Positions 1 through 7,611 of a stretch of 34,631 bases of DNA are shown here, piece by piece. The stretch spans positions 75,558 to 110,188 of the forward strand of contig NZ_DAHVNP010000049.1 of assembly GCF_027319265.1 (NCBI RefSeq), in the 5' to 3' direction. The position numbers and the translations under genes were made by a program. Under the pieces are notes generated by a model. It saw nothing but the letters and a program-made list of their open reading frames with translations. It was not told the origin of the DNA and ran no database searches. This stretch comes from Ferrimicrobium sp. GTDB taxonomy: Bacteria > Actinomycetota > Acidimicrobiia > Acidimicrobiales > Acidimicrobiaceae. Every line of letters starts with the position of its first letter. Position 1 is the first letter of the stretch.

Positions 1-921
1 CGAGGAGAACCGCAGGCGTCGACCTGCTTCTTGCTGCAAGGTCGAGGTCATAAAAGGAGCGCTGGGCGATCGACGATACGGCTTCTCCTCCACCCGTGTC
101 ACCTTGAATGCAGCCCCATCGAGGCCGGCCGCCAAGAGGGTGGCATCACCATGGCTGAGTGCAGCGACTCCTTGGTCCAGCGCCGCGGGGCTGAGGCCAC
201 CGGTGGGAAGAAAATCCCGACCCTGGGCTACCCGCTGACCATCGACATGGGTCAAGCGGGCACGAAACTCGCGTGCCTCGTCAGCACCGGCCAGTGTCGC
301 CTCAAGATCGGCATAGCTTGAGGAGCGGAACTGCATCCGCTCGCGTTCTCGCTCAACCAACAGACGAGCCGCAGGCGACTGTACGCGTCCCGCTGAAAGC
401 TTTGGCATCACCTTTTTCCAGAGCACCGGAGAGACCTCGTACCCGTAGAGTCGGTCGAGGATACGCCGCGCCTCTTGTGCATTGACAAGATGCTGATCGA
501 GTGCACGTGGCGACGCGAGAGCCTCGGCAATCGCGTGGTCGGTGATCTCATGAAAAACCATCCGGTGGATCGGGACCGATGGTTTGAGCACTTCAAGAAG
601 ATGCCAAGCGATCGACTCCCCCTCACGGTCCTCGTCAGTGGCGAGATAGAGCTCATTCGCATCCTTCAAGAGCGCTTTGAGCTTCTTCACCTGTTCCTTT
701 TTTTCGGCAGGGATGATGTAGAGGGGAGTGAAGTTCTCCTCCACATTGACGCCGAGTCGCGACCAAGGTTGCGCCTTCGCAGCGGCTGGGATGTCCTTGG
801 CGGAGCGGGGAAGGTCGCGGATGTGTCCTACTGAGGACTCCACGACATAGCCATCGCCAAGGAACCGGGCAATGGTGCGCGCCTTGGTCGGAGATTCAAC
901 AATGACTAAGGGTTTTGGCAT
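1..921 (-). CDS. topA: DNA topoisomerase I, N-terminal part (runs off the window)
   Basis: Type IA topoisomerase, which relaxes negatively supercoiled DNA through a transient 5'-phosphotyrosine break. The frame is open from the ATG at 921 to the window edge (307 codons). It was read directly from the minus strand. The N-terminus (MPKPLVIVESPTKARTIARF) is the TOPRIM start, with the catalytic Glu in VESPTKA. The acidic TDEDREGE motif of TOPRIM lies near residues 95-102, followed by IAWHL. Further on are LSAGRVQSPAARLLVERE and, near the edge, PFMTSTLQQEA, both typical of TopA. The active-site Tyr (FMTSTLQQ comes before it in the fold) and the C-terminal zinc or basic domains lie outside the window. 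It is 32 bases downstream of the permease stop on the same strand and may be cotranscribed. The upstream RBS is poor (only a GA-rich run). Identification is secure. Confidence 0.95.
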   Translation of the reverse strand, partial: MPKPLVIVESPTKARTIARFLGDGYVVESSVGHIRDLPRSAKDIPAAAKAQPWSRLGVNVEENFTPLYIIPAEKKEQVKKLKALLKDANELYLATDEDREGESIAWHLLEVLKPSVPIHRMVFHEITDHAIAEALASPRALDQHLVNAQEARRILDRLYGYEVSPVLWKKVMPKLSAGRVQSPAARLLVERERERMQFRSSSYADLEATLAGADEAREFRARLTHVDGQRVAQGRDFLPTGGLSPAALDQGVAALSHGDATLLAAGLDGAAFKVTRVEEKPYRRSPSAPFMTSTLQQEAGRRLRFSS

Positions 922-953
922 ACATCACGCTCTCTCTACTGCAGCTGTTCACG

Positions 954-3320
954 CTATTTCGTAGTCAACGGTAAGAATTCGTACAAGGGATTGATCATAG
1001 CGAGGTGGCCATCCACCTCTACCACAGTTCCCTCGGCGCTCACATTCATACCCGAGTTCAGGCCCGGAATCGCACTTCGACCAGGAAATACCAACATCAA
1101 TCCACCACTCGCGTCCTCAAGTCGGGCCGCCGTCGATGGAGTGCCATGGTAGGAACTCATGCGGATGGAGGATACACGACCGATCACCCGGGTTCGCTCT
1201 CGTAGTTTGAGTCCAGCAATTTGGGTCACCCCGTCAGCAACCTCGTCCTGGGTAACCGAAGGATCCAAGGAGGGTTCATCGGTACGAAGTGCCGTCCTGC
1301 CCGGCGTACCTGTTGGTGTCGGTGCTGGCTGGCGAGCTGGCTTTACGCGATGGGGTATCAGGATCGGTGTCGCATGAGGAAGCTGCGCAATCACCTCAGC
1401 GAGCGATGCGGAGGTTTGATCATGGAGCAGCGAACCAGAGAACCGTGGGTAGATTCGATGTGGGATGAGCACCGATACCTGCGAATCTCCATCGCTCAAC
1501 GCATCGAGTACCACCTGGCCCGCAGCTCTACGCAACCTGCGGTCCTGACAGTCGAGCAACTCAAGCGGGGTGCGTCCAAGCCCTCCCGACTCCCAGCTTG
1601 CGGCCAGCGCCTGGGCATGTTTTTCGTCGGTCACAAAGTGAAGCGCCGTCACTGAGTCCGCTGCGAGGATCCTTGCATAGTTGAGCGCTGTCACCGTCGC
1701 CACATCGACCTGGTCAACTAGGATCAGCACCTTGTGCTTGCGCGGCAACACCTCATGTTCGATCGACGCGAGCCCAGCGCTCAGTGCTGCTTGCTCGGAG
1801 TCATGAGAGTGCTTGAATCGCGTGAAGATCAGGACCAGCACCGGAACAATAATGACGATGGTCCAGGCACCAGAGGTGAACTTAGTCACGATGAAGGTGA
1901 TGTCCACTGCCCCTGACAGGACAGCCGCTGCTCCGTTGATCGCCGCGCGACGCCTCCAACTCTTCTCGCGCGTCATAAAGTGGTGCTTGACCATACCAGC
2001 CCCGGCGATCGTGAAGCCAGTAAAGACACCGATCGCGTAGAGCGAGATCAAGGTATAGACGTTGGAGTTGGTGGCAACCAGCAGGATGACGGAGACAACC
2101 GCGAGAGCGACGATCGCTGTCGAGTACACCAATCGATGCCCTCGAACGGTAAAGCTCTTGGGCAGGAATCCATCGGAGGCAGCGAACGAGGCCAGAAAAG
2201 GCAGGCCCGCGAAACTCGTATTGGCGGCCAACGTCAAGATGCCCATCGTGAAGATATCGAGGGCAACGTACAGAATACGACCGATCAACGAGGTGCCAAA
2301 GACCGCCTTGGCGATCTGGGAGAGTACGGTCGGGTCACCAGAGAGGTACGGAGTTGCATGGGTGACCGCCGCGAGTCCTGAGACACCGAGAAGAAGAGTA
2401 CCAAGGATCACGCTCATCACCACCAGCGTGATGCGGGCGTTGCGAGGTTGCGGGTCTCGGAAGACGGAGACCCCGTTGGAGATCGCCTCGGTTCCCGTGA
2501 GTGCTGTGCCGCCGCTAGCAAAAGCCTTCAAGAAGATGAAGACAGACGCCCCAAGCAAGAGACCAGCACCGGCGGTACCGGCTGGATAGACCCCAGCTCC
2601 AAAGTGGGTATAGACCGGAAGATGGCCGAAAATCCCACGAAAGATGCCGACACCAATCATTAAGAACATCGAACCAATAAAGAGATAGGTTGGCACCGCA
2701 AACGTCTTACCGGCCTCCCGAATACCGCGCAGGTTGCCATAGGCGATCCCAATCACAAAGATCACGGTGATCACGGTCACATACGGCGTAAGTGCCGGCA
2801 CTGCAGAGGCGAGCGCATCCGCACCGGCTGAGATCGACACCGCCACGGTCAAGGTGTAGTCCACAAAGAGCGAGGCGGCCGCCACCCTTGCGAGGCCGGT
2901 GCCAAAGGTGTCGCGCGCGACCACGTACGCCCCCCCAGCCTTGGGGTAGGCCTTGATCACCTCAAGATAGGAGGCGGTCACAAAGATGAGAACCACCAGA
3001 ACCAAAAAAGAAACCGGTACCACCAGTGCGAAGGCGGCGAGTCCCACCGCTGGAACTAGCACACCAAGCATCGCTTCGGTAGCATACGCCGACGATGACA
3101 TCACGTCGGAGGAGAGGATCGCAAGAGCGGTTGGCTTGCCGATCCGCTGTTCATCGAGGTCCTCGGTCACCAAAGGTGGACCAAGTAGCCGATTCTTAAT
3201 CCGGTAGCTTAGCTTCTCAGGTACATTGAACGACTCAAGCCGAGGCAGCACACGCGGAGGACGAACCTCGAAACCTCGTTGGAATCGACCATGCGCCGAA
3301 CCGGAATCTTCATCGGGCAT
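954..3320 (-). CDS. KimA/APC-type potassium transporter-like permease with USP-like and C-terminal OB-fold domains
   Basis: Predicted 788-residue inner-membrane permease of the APC superfamily. The ATG at 3320 is preceded by GAGGAG with 8-base spacing; an upstream TTG lies inside that Shine-Dalgarno and is less likely. About 12 hydrophobic segments span residues 70-490. The residues I recall as lining the K+ sites of Bacillus KimA are present with the same spacing: D72 and Y79 (LSSDVMSSSAY), D154/T158/S162 (VDYTLTVAVS), T275/E278 (ALTGTEA), and the later Tyr in LYAIGVFTGF. Annotation pipelines would probably call it 'amino acid permease'; potassium is the better guess, helped by the divergent trkA genes. 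Residues about 530-665 resemble a cytosolic UspA-like domain. Residues about 700-785 resemble a small actinobacterial OB-fold protein (IGRV...IPGL..GM...GTV...INPLYEFL). Substrate is inferred, not shown. Confidence 0.85.
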   Translation of the reverse strand: MPDEDSGSAHGRFQRGFEVRPPRVLPRLESFNVPEKLSYRIKNRLLGPPLVTEDLDEQRIGKPTALAILSSDVMSSSAYATEAMLGVLVPAVGLAAFALVVPVSFLVLVVLIFVTASYLEVIKAYPKAGGAYVVARDTFGTGLARVAAASLFVDYTLTVAVSISAGADALASAVPALTPYVTVITVIFVIGIAYGNLRGIREAGKTFAVPTYLFIGSMFLMIGVGIFRGIFGHLPVYTHFGAGVYPAGTAGAGLLLGASVFIFLKAFASGGTALTGTEAISNGVSVFRDPQPRNARITLVVMSVILGTLLLGVSGLAAVTHATPYLSGDPTVLSQIAKAVFGTSLIGRILYVALDIFTMGILTLAANTSFAGLPFLASFAASDGFLPKSFTVRGHRLVYSTAIVALAVVSVILLVATNSNVYTLISLYAIGVFTGFTIAGAGMVKHHFMTREKSWRRRAAINGAAAVLSGAVDITFIVTKFTSGAWTIVIIVPVLVLIFTRFKHSHDSEQAALSAGLASIEHEVLPRKHKVLILVDQVDVATVTALNYARILAADSVTALHFVTDEKHAQALAASWESGGLGRTPLELLDCQDRRLRRAAGQVVLDALSDGDSQVSVLIPHRIYPRFSGSLLHDQTSASLAEVIAQLPHATPILIPHRVKPARQPAPTPTGTPGRTALRTDEPSLDPSVTQDEVADGVTQIAGLKLRERTRVIGRVSSIRMSSYHGTPSTAARLEDASGGLMLVFPGRSAIPGLNSGMNVSAEGTVVEVDGHLAMINPLYEFLPLTTK

Positions 3321-3372
3321 CGTAACTCTCCTCAACGCTCGCTTATGGACGACGATAGTACAGCCTATGCTG

Positions 3373-3400
3373 AACTTAACCGGTGGGACAAGGCTAAGTT
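3373..3400. promoter_or_regulatory. Imperfect inverted repeat between divergent permease and trkA genes
   Basis: AACTTA (3373-3378) and TAAGTT (3395-3400) are perfect complements, and CC (3380-3381) faces GG (3392-3393) one base further in. The repeat sits in the 112-base gap between the permease start (3320) and the first trkA start (3433), where both promoters must lie. It could be an operator shared by the two K+ loci or a chance AT-rich repeat. No recognisable c-di-AMP riboswitch fits in the gap. Confidence 0.3.
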
Positions 3401-3432
3401 AATCTGGTCTTTTTCGGCGTAATGGAGGTAAG

Positions 3433-4098
3433 GTGACATCCGACCGTATTCTGGTCGTTGGCTGTGGGCGAGTGGGTGCAGAACTCGCTACCCAACTGGC
3501 GACACAAGGGCATCAAGTGACGATCCTCGATCGCACGGCGCGCTCCTTCCGAAGGCTGGCCGACCATCCAAATATCACCAAACTCGAGGGTATGGGCTTT
3601 GATCCCGAGATTCTCAAGGAGGCCCATATCGAGGATGCCTATGGACTTGCCGCAGTGACATCTGGCGACAACACCAACATCTTGAGTGCCCGCATCGCAC
3701 GCGAAGTCTTCGGTGTCCCCAACGTGGTCGCCAGGATTTACGACCCTCGCCGAGCCGTTGTCTACCAACGCCTCGGTATCGCCACCGTTGCCACCGTGAC
3801 TTGGACAACCGGACAGGCGATCCGGCGCCTCTTTCCTGAGAACACCCCGGTTGACTGGACCGACCAAAGTGGTACCGTCTCTCTCATGGAGGTTTCCTTG
3901 CCGTCCTCACTTGCTGGGGTTCCACTCGCCACCCTCAATGTCGGCAATTCGGTCAAGTTTGCCGCCCTACTGCGGGGTTCTGCAACGAAGTTCGTCGAAC
4001 GCGAGCTCATCGCCCAGGAGGGCGACCGGGCTCTTGTGCTGGTCACCGCTGAGGGTACTGCCCAGCTCAAAGAGATCCTCACAGGAGGGAAAGAATGA
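3433..4098 (+). CDS. TrkA family potassium uptake regulator, first copy (RCK_N + RCK_C)
   Basis: Cytosolic 221-residue gating subunit of a Trk/Ktr-type K+ system or of a KimA-like partner. The start is GTG, with GGAGGT at 3424-3429. Residues 5-40 form a Rossmann NAD(H)-binding unit (ILVVGCGRVGAELATQL, then acidic D at the end of strand 2 in ILDR). Residues about 140-215 form the RCK_C/TrkA_C lobe. It overlaps the next trkA by four bases (ATGA), so the two are translationally coupled. This tandem trkA layout next to a divergent permease matches ceoB/ceoC of mycobacteria from memory. No TrkH/TrkG channel gene is in the window, so the partner membrane protein may be the neighbouring permease. 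Confidence 0.9.
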   Translation: MTSDRILVVGCGRVGAELATQLATQGHQVTILDRTARSFRRLADHPNITKLEGMGFDPEILKEAHIEDAYGLAAVTSGDNTNILSARIAREVFGVPNVVARIYDPRRAVVYQRLGIATVATVTWTTGQAIRRLFPENTPVDWTDQSGTVSLMEVSLPSSLAGVPLATLNVGNSVKFAALLRGSATKFVERELIAQEGDRALVLVTAEGTAQLKEILTGGKE

Positions 4099-4778
4099 AC
4101 GTCACCATCGTCGGTGCGGGTAAAGTGGGGACATTCTTGGCCAAGGATCTCCACGAGGCGGGACATAACGTGCTGGTCATCGAGCGTGATGAGACACTGG
4201 TCGCCCATCTCTCCCATGAGATTGCCTGCCGTTGGCTCGTTGGTGACGGATGTGAGTTGTCGACCCTGGCCACCTGTGGACTCTCAGAGTGTGACGTCCT
4301 CGTCGCCTCAACCGGCGATGACGAAGATAATCTCGTCACCTCGCTCCTCGCCAAGCAAGAGTACGCAATTCCACGGGTCATCGCCCGGGTGAACCACCCA
4401 AAGAACCACTGGCTCTTCACACCTGCTTGGGGGGTTGATGTCGCCGTCTCGACTCCCCACCTCATCTCGTCGCTCGTCGAGGAGGCGGTCTCAGTAGGAT
4501 CTATCGTCCGCCTCTTGCAGTTCTCGCGCTCGGGTGCTCGACTGGTAGAGGTCACGCTCGCCCCAGGGTCACCAGCAATCGACCGTACCATTGAGGAGCT
4601 CGCCCTCCCCCGCTCGGCCTCCGTCGTAGCCGTCGTACGGGACGGCGACTTAGCGGTTCCGCGAGGTGACACGCTCCTACGTGAAGCGGATGAAGTGATC
4701 TGTTTGACGACCGACGAGACCGACGATGCCATCCGTATCGCCCTCATCGCTCAACCGCTCGTCACCAAGTCAGAATAA
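4095..4778 (+). CDS. TrkA family potassium uptake regulator, second copy
   Basis: 227-residue cytosolic RCK protein. The N-terminus MNVTIVGAGKVGTFLAKDL is a classic GxGxxG dinucleotide-binding turn, with the ribose-binding acidic residue in VIERDE. A second half of about 80 residues (ARLVEVTLAPGSPAIDRTI and onward) is the TrkA_C ligand-binding lobe. The start has a good RBS (GGAGGG, four bases before the ATG) embedded in the end of the first trkA gene. The two paralogues are only moderately alike and probably form a hetero-oligomeric ring. It is followed after 12 bases by the HAD gene on the same strand. Confidence 0.9.
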   Translation: MNVTIVGAGKVGTFLAKDLHEAGHNVLVIERDETLVAHLSHEIACRWLVGDGCELSTLATCGLSECDVLVASTGDDEDNLVTSLLAKQEYAIPRVIARVNHPKNHWLFTPAWGVDVAVSTPHLISSLVEEAVSVGSIVRLLQFSRSGARLVEVTLAPGSPAIDRTIEELALPRSASVVAVVRDGDLAVPRGDTLLREADEVICLTTDETDDAIRIALIAQPLVTKSE

Positions 4779-4790
4779 GAGGCACCAACG

Positions 4791-5588
4791 ATGGAGGGCG
4801 TGTTCTTTGACCTGGATAAAACGGTTATTGCACGTGCATCAATGCTGGCGCTCGGTACGAGATTCTTCCAGGAAGGTCTCATCACCCGTAGAACGGTCGC
4901 ACGGAGCCTCTATGCCCAGACGGTCTATAAGTACTTAGGTGCCAACGAACGCAGGCTCAAACGGCTCGAAAACGCAGTGCTCTCGCTGACTCAGGGTTGG
5001 GAGCAATCGATGGTGCTTCGGGTCGTCACCGAGGCCCTAGGCGAGATCATCACACCCTTGATCTACCGGGAGGCGATGGACCTCATCGACCTACACCACC
5101 TCGCAGGGCGTAAGGTCTTTCTCGTCTCTGCCTCCCCGGAGGAGGTAGTCGGACCGATGGCCTCCTTCCTAGGCGTCGACGGCTTCATCGGATCACGTTC
5201 ACGGGTCGACGAGGCCGGCAAGTACACCGGTGAGCTGGTGTTCTACGCCTATGGCCCCTACAAAGTTGAGGCGATCGCGACTCTGGCGGCAGACCAAGAC
5301 ATTGACCTCGCACGTTCGTGGGCGTACTCCGACTCCTACACAGACCTTCCCATGCTCGAGATGGTTGGACACCCGGTCGCGGTGAACCCAGATCGTGTGC
5401 TCACCAAAGTAGCCAAGGAGCGTGATTGGGAGATCTTGGAGTTCAAGGAGACAACCAAGGTCTCACGACCCTACCTCGTTCGAACCCTCCGAAACGCCGC
5501 TCTCGTAGCGGTCGTCTTACTTGGTGGTTCAGCCCCATTTCTTGGCCGCTCACTTGTGCGACGCCGCCGCACGCACCAATTGTCGTAA
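4791..5588 (+). CDS. HAD superfamily hydrolase, subfamily IB (SerB-like phosphatase)
   Basis: 265-residue protein with HAD motif I at residues 7-11 (DLDKT; both Asp are the nucleophile and acid/base), motif II in the VSASPEE segment (Ser after VFLV), a Lys in GPYKVEA as motif III, and motif IV in YSDSYTDLPML (acidic Mg2+ ligands). This is the pattern of the HAD-IB (PSPase-like) group common in actinobacteria. A hydrophobic stretch near residues 235-255 followed by RRRR suggests a C-terminal membrane anchor, as in LPLAT-linked HAD proteins. The substrate (phosphoserine, a lipid phosphate or other) cannot be told. It lies 12 bases after trkA, probably in the same transcript, and its RBS is weak (AGAGGC). 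Confidence 0.8.
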   Translation: MEGVFFDLDKTVIARASMLALGTRFFQEGLITRRTVARSLYAQTVYKYLGANERRLKRLENAVLSLTQGWEQSMVLRVVTEALGEIITPLIYREAMDLIDLHHLAGRKVFLVSASPEEVVGPMASFLGVDGFIGSRSRVDEAGKYTGELVFYAYGPYKVEAIATLAADQDIDLARSWAYSDSYTDLPMLEMVGHPVAVNPDRVLTKVAKERDWEILEFKETTKVSRPYLVRTLRNAALVAVVLLGGSAPFLGRSLVRRRRTHQLS

Positions 5589-5998
5589 GAATCAAGCATC
5601 CTCAGAAGATCTCCACGAGATCTCAACCGCTCTGGGCGTGTGCGCAACCATCGAACTCGTGACGCACGTCCAACCCCAGAGGGGCAAGAGGAGGTGAGTT
5701 CACCCGCAGCACGCGGTTAGGACGCCTCGGGAGAACCTTCGATGACAGCGGAGCGACCGCCATCGTCGTGGCTTGCTCAAGAACGGCTTATCCGGCTCGG
5801 TGATGCGCTTCTCTGCTGACAATCCATCGCCGCTAGGTTCACCAAGCATGTGGAGGCACCGTCGACCCAGTTGCCGACCGACGGGCCACAGGAGCGAAGG
5901 ACTGATCGCCGACCACAAAGGGACCGCTAGCCAGCTCCGCCATCACACGACCCTATCGACCCGCCGACACGGCTCCGACACGGCTCGTCGTGTGCCTC
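5589..5998. other. Gene-poor stretch with a foldable element at 5630-5681
   Basis: About 410 bases with no convincing CDS: the small open frames have no RBS, low-complexity composition or both. One structured segment stands out. CTCTGGG (5630-5636) pairs perfectly with CCCAGAG (5675-5681), and inside it GTGTGCG (5638-5644) pairs with CGCACGT (5663-5669) using two G-U wobbles, closing an 18-base loop. I checked by eye for RNase P RNA, SRP RNA and tmRNA signature motifs and saw none. There is no clear U-tract terminator. It could be the 3' untranslated end of the HAD operon, a small RNA, or decayed sequence. Confidence 0.3.
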
Positions 5999-6079
5999 TT
6001 AGGCGAGCGTCTCTCGCACCTTCTTGGCAGCAACAGCCACAAGGGCACCGACGATAGCGAGAAAAATGAGTTTCTTCAT
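5999..6079 (-). CDS. 26-residue single-pass membrane microprotein (DLW-39-like)
   Basis: Minus-strand ATG (6077-6079) to TAA (5999-6001), encoding 26 residues. The N-terminus MKKLIFLAIVGALVAVAAKK is followed by VRETLA. Two Lys, a hydrophobic span of about 15 residues, then basic residues: a minimal inner-membrane anchor. AAGGG precedes the ATG directly, so the RBS is close but plausible. Actinobacteria commonly carry a tiny MKKLL... membrane protein (the DLW-39 family), which this resembles in its start but not in the DLW motif, which is absent. It lies 40 bases after the sigma factor stop on the same strand, so it may be a cotranscribed last gene. Function unknown. Confidence 0.5.
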   Translation of the reverse strand: MKKLIFLAIVGALVAVAAKKVRETLA

Positions 6080-6119
6080 CCCTTCACTATAAAGCTTGCG
6101 CCTAGCAAATACGTTCAGC

Positions 6120-7052
6120 TCACCCCGTTAGGAGGTCGCGCGCTCCAATATCTGCGGAGGGGTGACGCAACTTTGACATGGCCCGAGACTCAATCTGGCG
6201 AATCCGCTCGCGTGTAAGGTGAAAATATTCTCCCACCTCCTCAAGCGTCCGGGGTTCTCCCCGATCGAGCCCATAGCGCAACTTCAAAATATCGCGCTCT
6301 CGCTGATCGAGCGGAGAGAGCAGGCGGGCAATCTCCGACGGAAGCATCGCCTCTGCCACCGCCTCAAAGGGTGACGAGGCAGAACGATCCTCCACTACAT
6401 CGCCGAGTTCGGCATCGCCGTCGTCACGAAGAGGCTCCGACAACGAGACCGGATCGCCACGAAACTTCAGGGACTCGATGAGCTTATCATAAGGGAGATC
6501 GACCTCTTTGGCGAGTTCATTGACGGTGGGGCTTCGACCAAGTTTGAGCTCGAGTCGCATTTGGGCACGTTGGACGCGAGCGAGCGAATCACCAGCGTGG
6601 ACTGGCAACCGTATGGTTCGCCCCGTATTGGCGATCCCACGATTGATTGCCTGACGGATCCACCACGTGGCATAGGTGGAAAACTTGAAACCCTTGCGCC
6701 AGTCAAACTTCTCGACCGCATGAATCAGACCCATATTGCCCTCTTGGATCAGATCCAGGAGCGGCAATCCCGAGGCCTGATAACGCTTAGCGATCGACAC
6801 AACCAGCCGCAGGTTGCCCTGAATGAACGCCTGCTTAGCGGACTCACCTCTGCGTACGATGATCAGTAACTCTCGACGGCGCTCAGCCGTTAGCCCCTCG
6901 CCGTTGAGCTCCTCACGAGCCTCGTTCGCGTCCTCCATCTCGCGGCCAAGACGACTTTCATCATCCTTTGAGAGAAGTGAATGGGTACCGATATCCCCAA
7001 GGTACAACCGAATGAGATCCTCTTCGTCGCGCTCCTGTCGTTCCCTGCTCAC
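6120..7052 (-). CDS. Primary-like (group 2, RpoD family) RNA polymerase sigma factor
   Basis: 310-residue sigma-70 family protein without the long acidic region 1.1 of housekeeping SigA. Region 1.2 is at residues 11-40 (DLIRLYLGDIG). Region 2 at residues about 75-140 contains the core-binding and -10-melting sequence (GNLRLVVSIAKRYQ, DLIQEGNMGLIHAVEKFDW, FSTYATWWIRQAI). Region 3 is central, and region 4.2 near residues 262-295 (TLEEVGEYFHLTRERIRQIE) is the -35-binding helix-turn-helix. The length and the near-consensus region 2.4 point to a group 2 stress or stationary-phase sigma (SigB/HrdD-like) recognising promoters close to those of SigA. The start is a GTG with GAGGGAGA upstream; the frame is closed by a TAA a little further upstream, so this start is well constrained. 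Confidence 0.9.
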   Translation of the reverse strand: MSRERQERDEEDLIRLYLGDIGTHSLLSKDDESRLGREMEDANEAREELNGEGLTAERRRELLIIVRRGESAKQAFIQGNLRLVVSIAKRYQASGLPLLDLIQEGNMGLIHAVEKFDWRKGFKFSTYATWWIRQAINRGIANTGRTIRLPVHAGDSLARVQRAQMRLELKLGRSPTVNELAKEVDLPYDKLIESLKFRGDPVSLSEPLRDDGDAELGDVVEDRSASSPFEAVAEAMLPSEIARLLSPLDQRERDILKLRYGLDRGEPRTLEEVGEYFHLTRERIRQIESRAMSKLRHPSADIGARDLLTG

Positions 7053-7139
7053 AGCCGGTACGTCTCCCTCTGCCCGCTCGATACCAGGGCTTTACGCGTG
7101 CTTCGAACGACCAAACCCGGATTCGATTCCACATTAAAA

Positions 7140-7166
7140 ACTCTACCGAATAGCGCCATAATCCAA
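7140..7166 (-). promoter_or_regulatory. Candidate promoter for the sigma factor gene
   Basis: On the minus strand, TTGGAT (7161-7166) and TAGAGT (7140-7145) are separated by 15 bases in the 133-base gap before the sigma gene. This gives a 5' leader of about 80 bases. The spacing is short and the -35 is imperfect. The same TAGAGT hexamer also occurs just before glnA and the second permease. Confidence 0.3.
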
Positions 7167-7185
7167 GCCATTACGGCAAAACTGC

Positions 7186-7608
7186 CTATAAATTTGCTGC
7201 TGCTCTCCACCAATCGAGATCTCCGTGTAATTGCCGAGCAACAAAGGCAAGATTGCGATTGCCCCAGCCTCTGTCGCCAGCCAGAAGAGCGAAGACCTCA
7301 TGGAGTGCCGCAATCTCCGTGTCCGGCGACGAAGAGAGGTGAGATTCGAGCGGCTCAACCGCTGACGTGAGGTCGCGGAGAAGCTCAGGGGTTGGATGAG
7401 GAGCAACGGCGATAAGGTCTCCAACAGCAATACCGAGCCAACGAGAGAACTCGATATGAACGAGACGGCGCTCCGGGGCAGTCGCAACGATCAGCTGTGC
7501 CAGTATCATGCAACGCCGTGCAACCCTGTCGATCACCACCCGGACCTCGTCAAGCGCGAGTGGCTGTGCAAAACCGCCAACCCAATCGGGTACTCGTTGG
7601 CGTTCCAT
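7186..7608 (-). CDS. Hypothetical protein translationally coupled to nadE
   Basis: 140 residues, soluble and probably mostly helical; no motif recognised. The ATG at 7608 comes three bases after the nadE TGA, which argues strongly that it is a real, coupled gene. It is rich in Trp/Leu/Arg (PDWVGGF at the start, DLDWWRAA at the end) and has a central segment PHPTPELLRDL. No Cys-based metal site, signal peptide or membrane span is visible. The conserved order nadE, this gene, sigma factor on one strand suggests a small operon followed by a separate sigma promoter. I do not recognise the family. Confidence 0.6.
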   Translation of the reverse strand: MERQRVPDWVGGFAQPLALDEVRVVIDRVARRCMILAQLIVATAPERRLVHIEFSRWLGIAVGDLIAVAPHPTPELLRDLTSAVEPLESHLSSSPDTEIAALHEVFALLAGDRGWGNRNLAFVARQLHGDLDWWRAAANL

Positions 7609-7611
7609 GGC

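Noticed and set aside
2062-2589. Long plus-strand frame (175 codons) opposite the first permease.
   Set aside because: It is antisense to a clear membrane protein gene; its composition is that of a shadow frame and there is no RBS or motif.
5700-5918. Minus-strand frame of 72 codons in the gap after the HAD gene.
   Set aside because: Low-complexity Arg/Ser/Leu/Pro content, no RBS and no similarity that I recognise.
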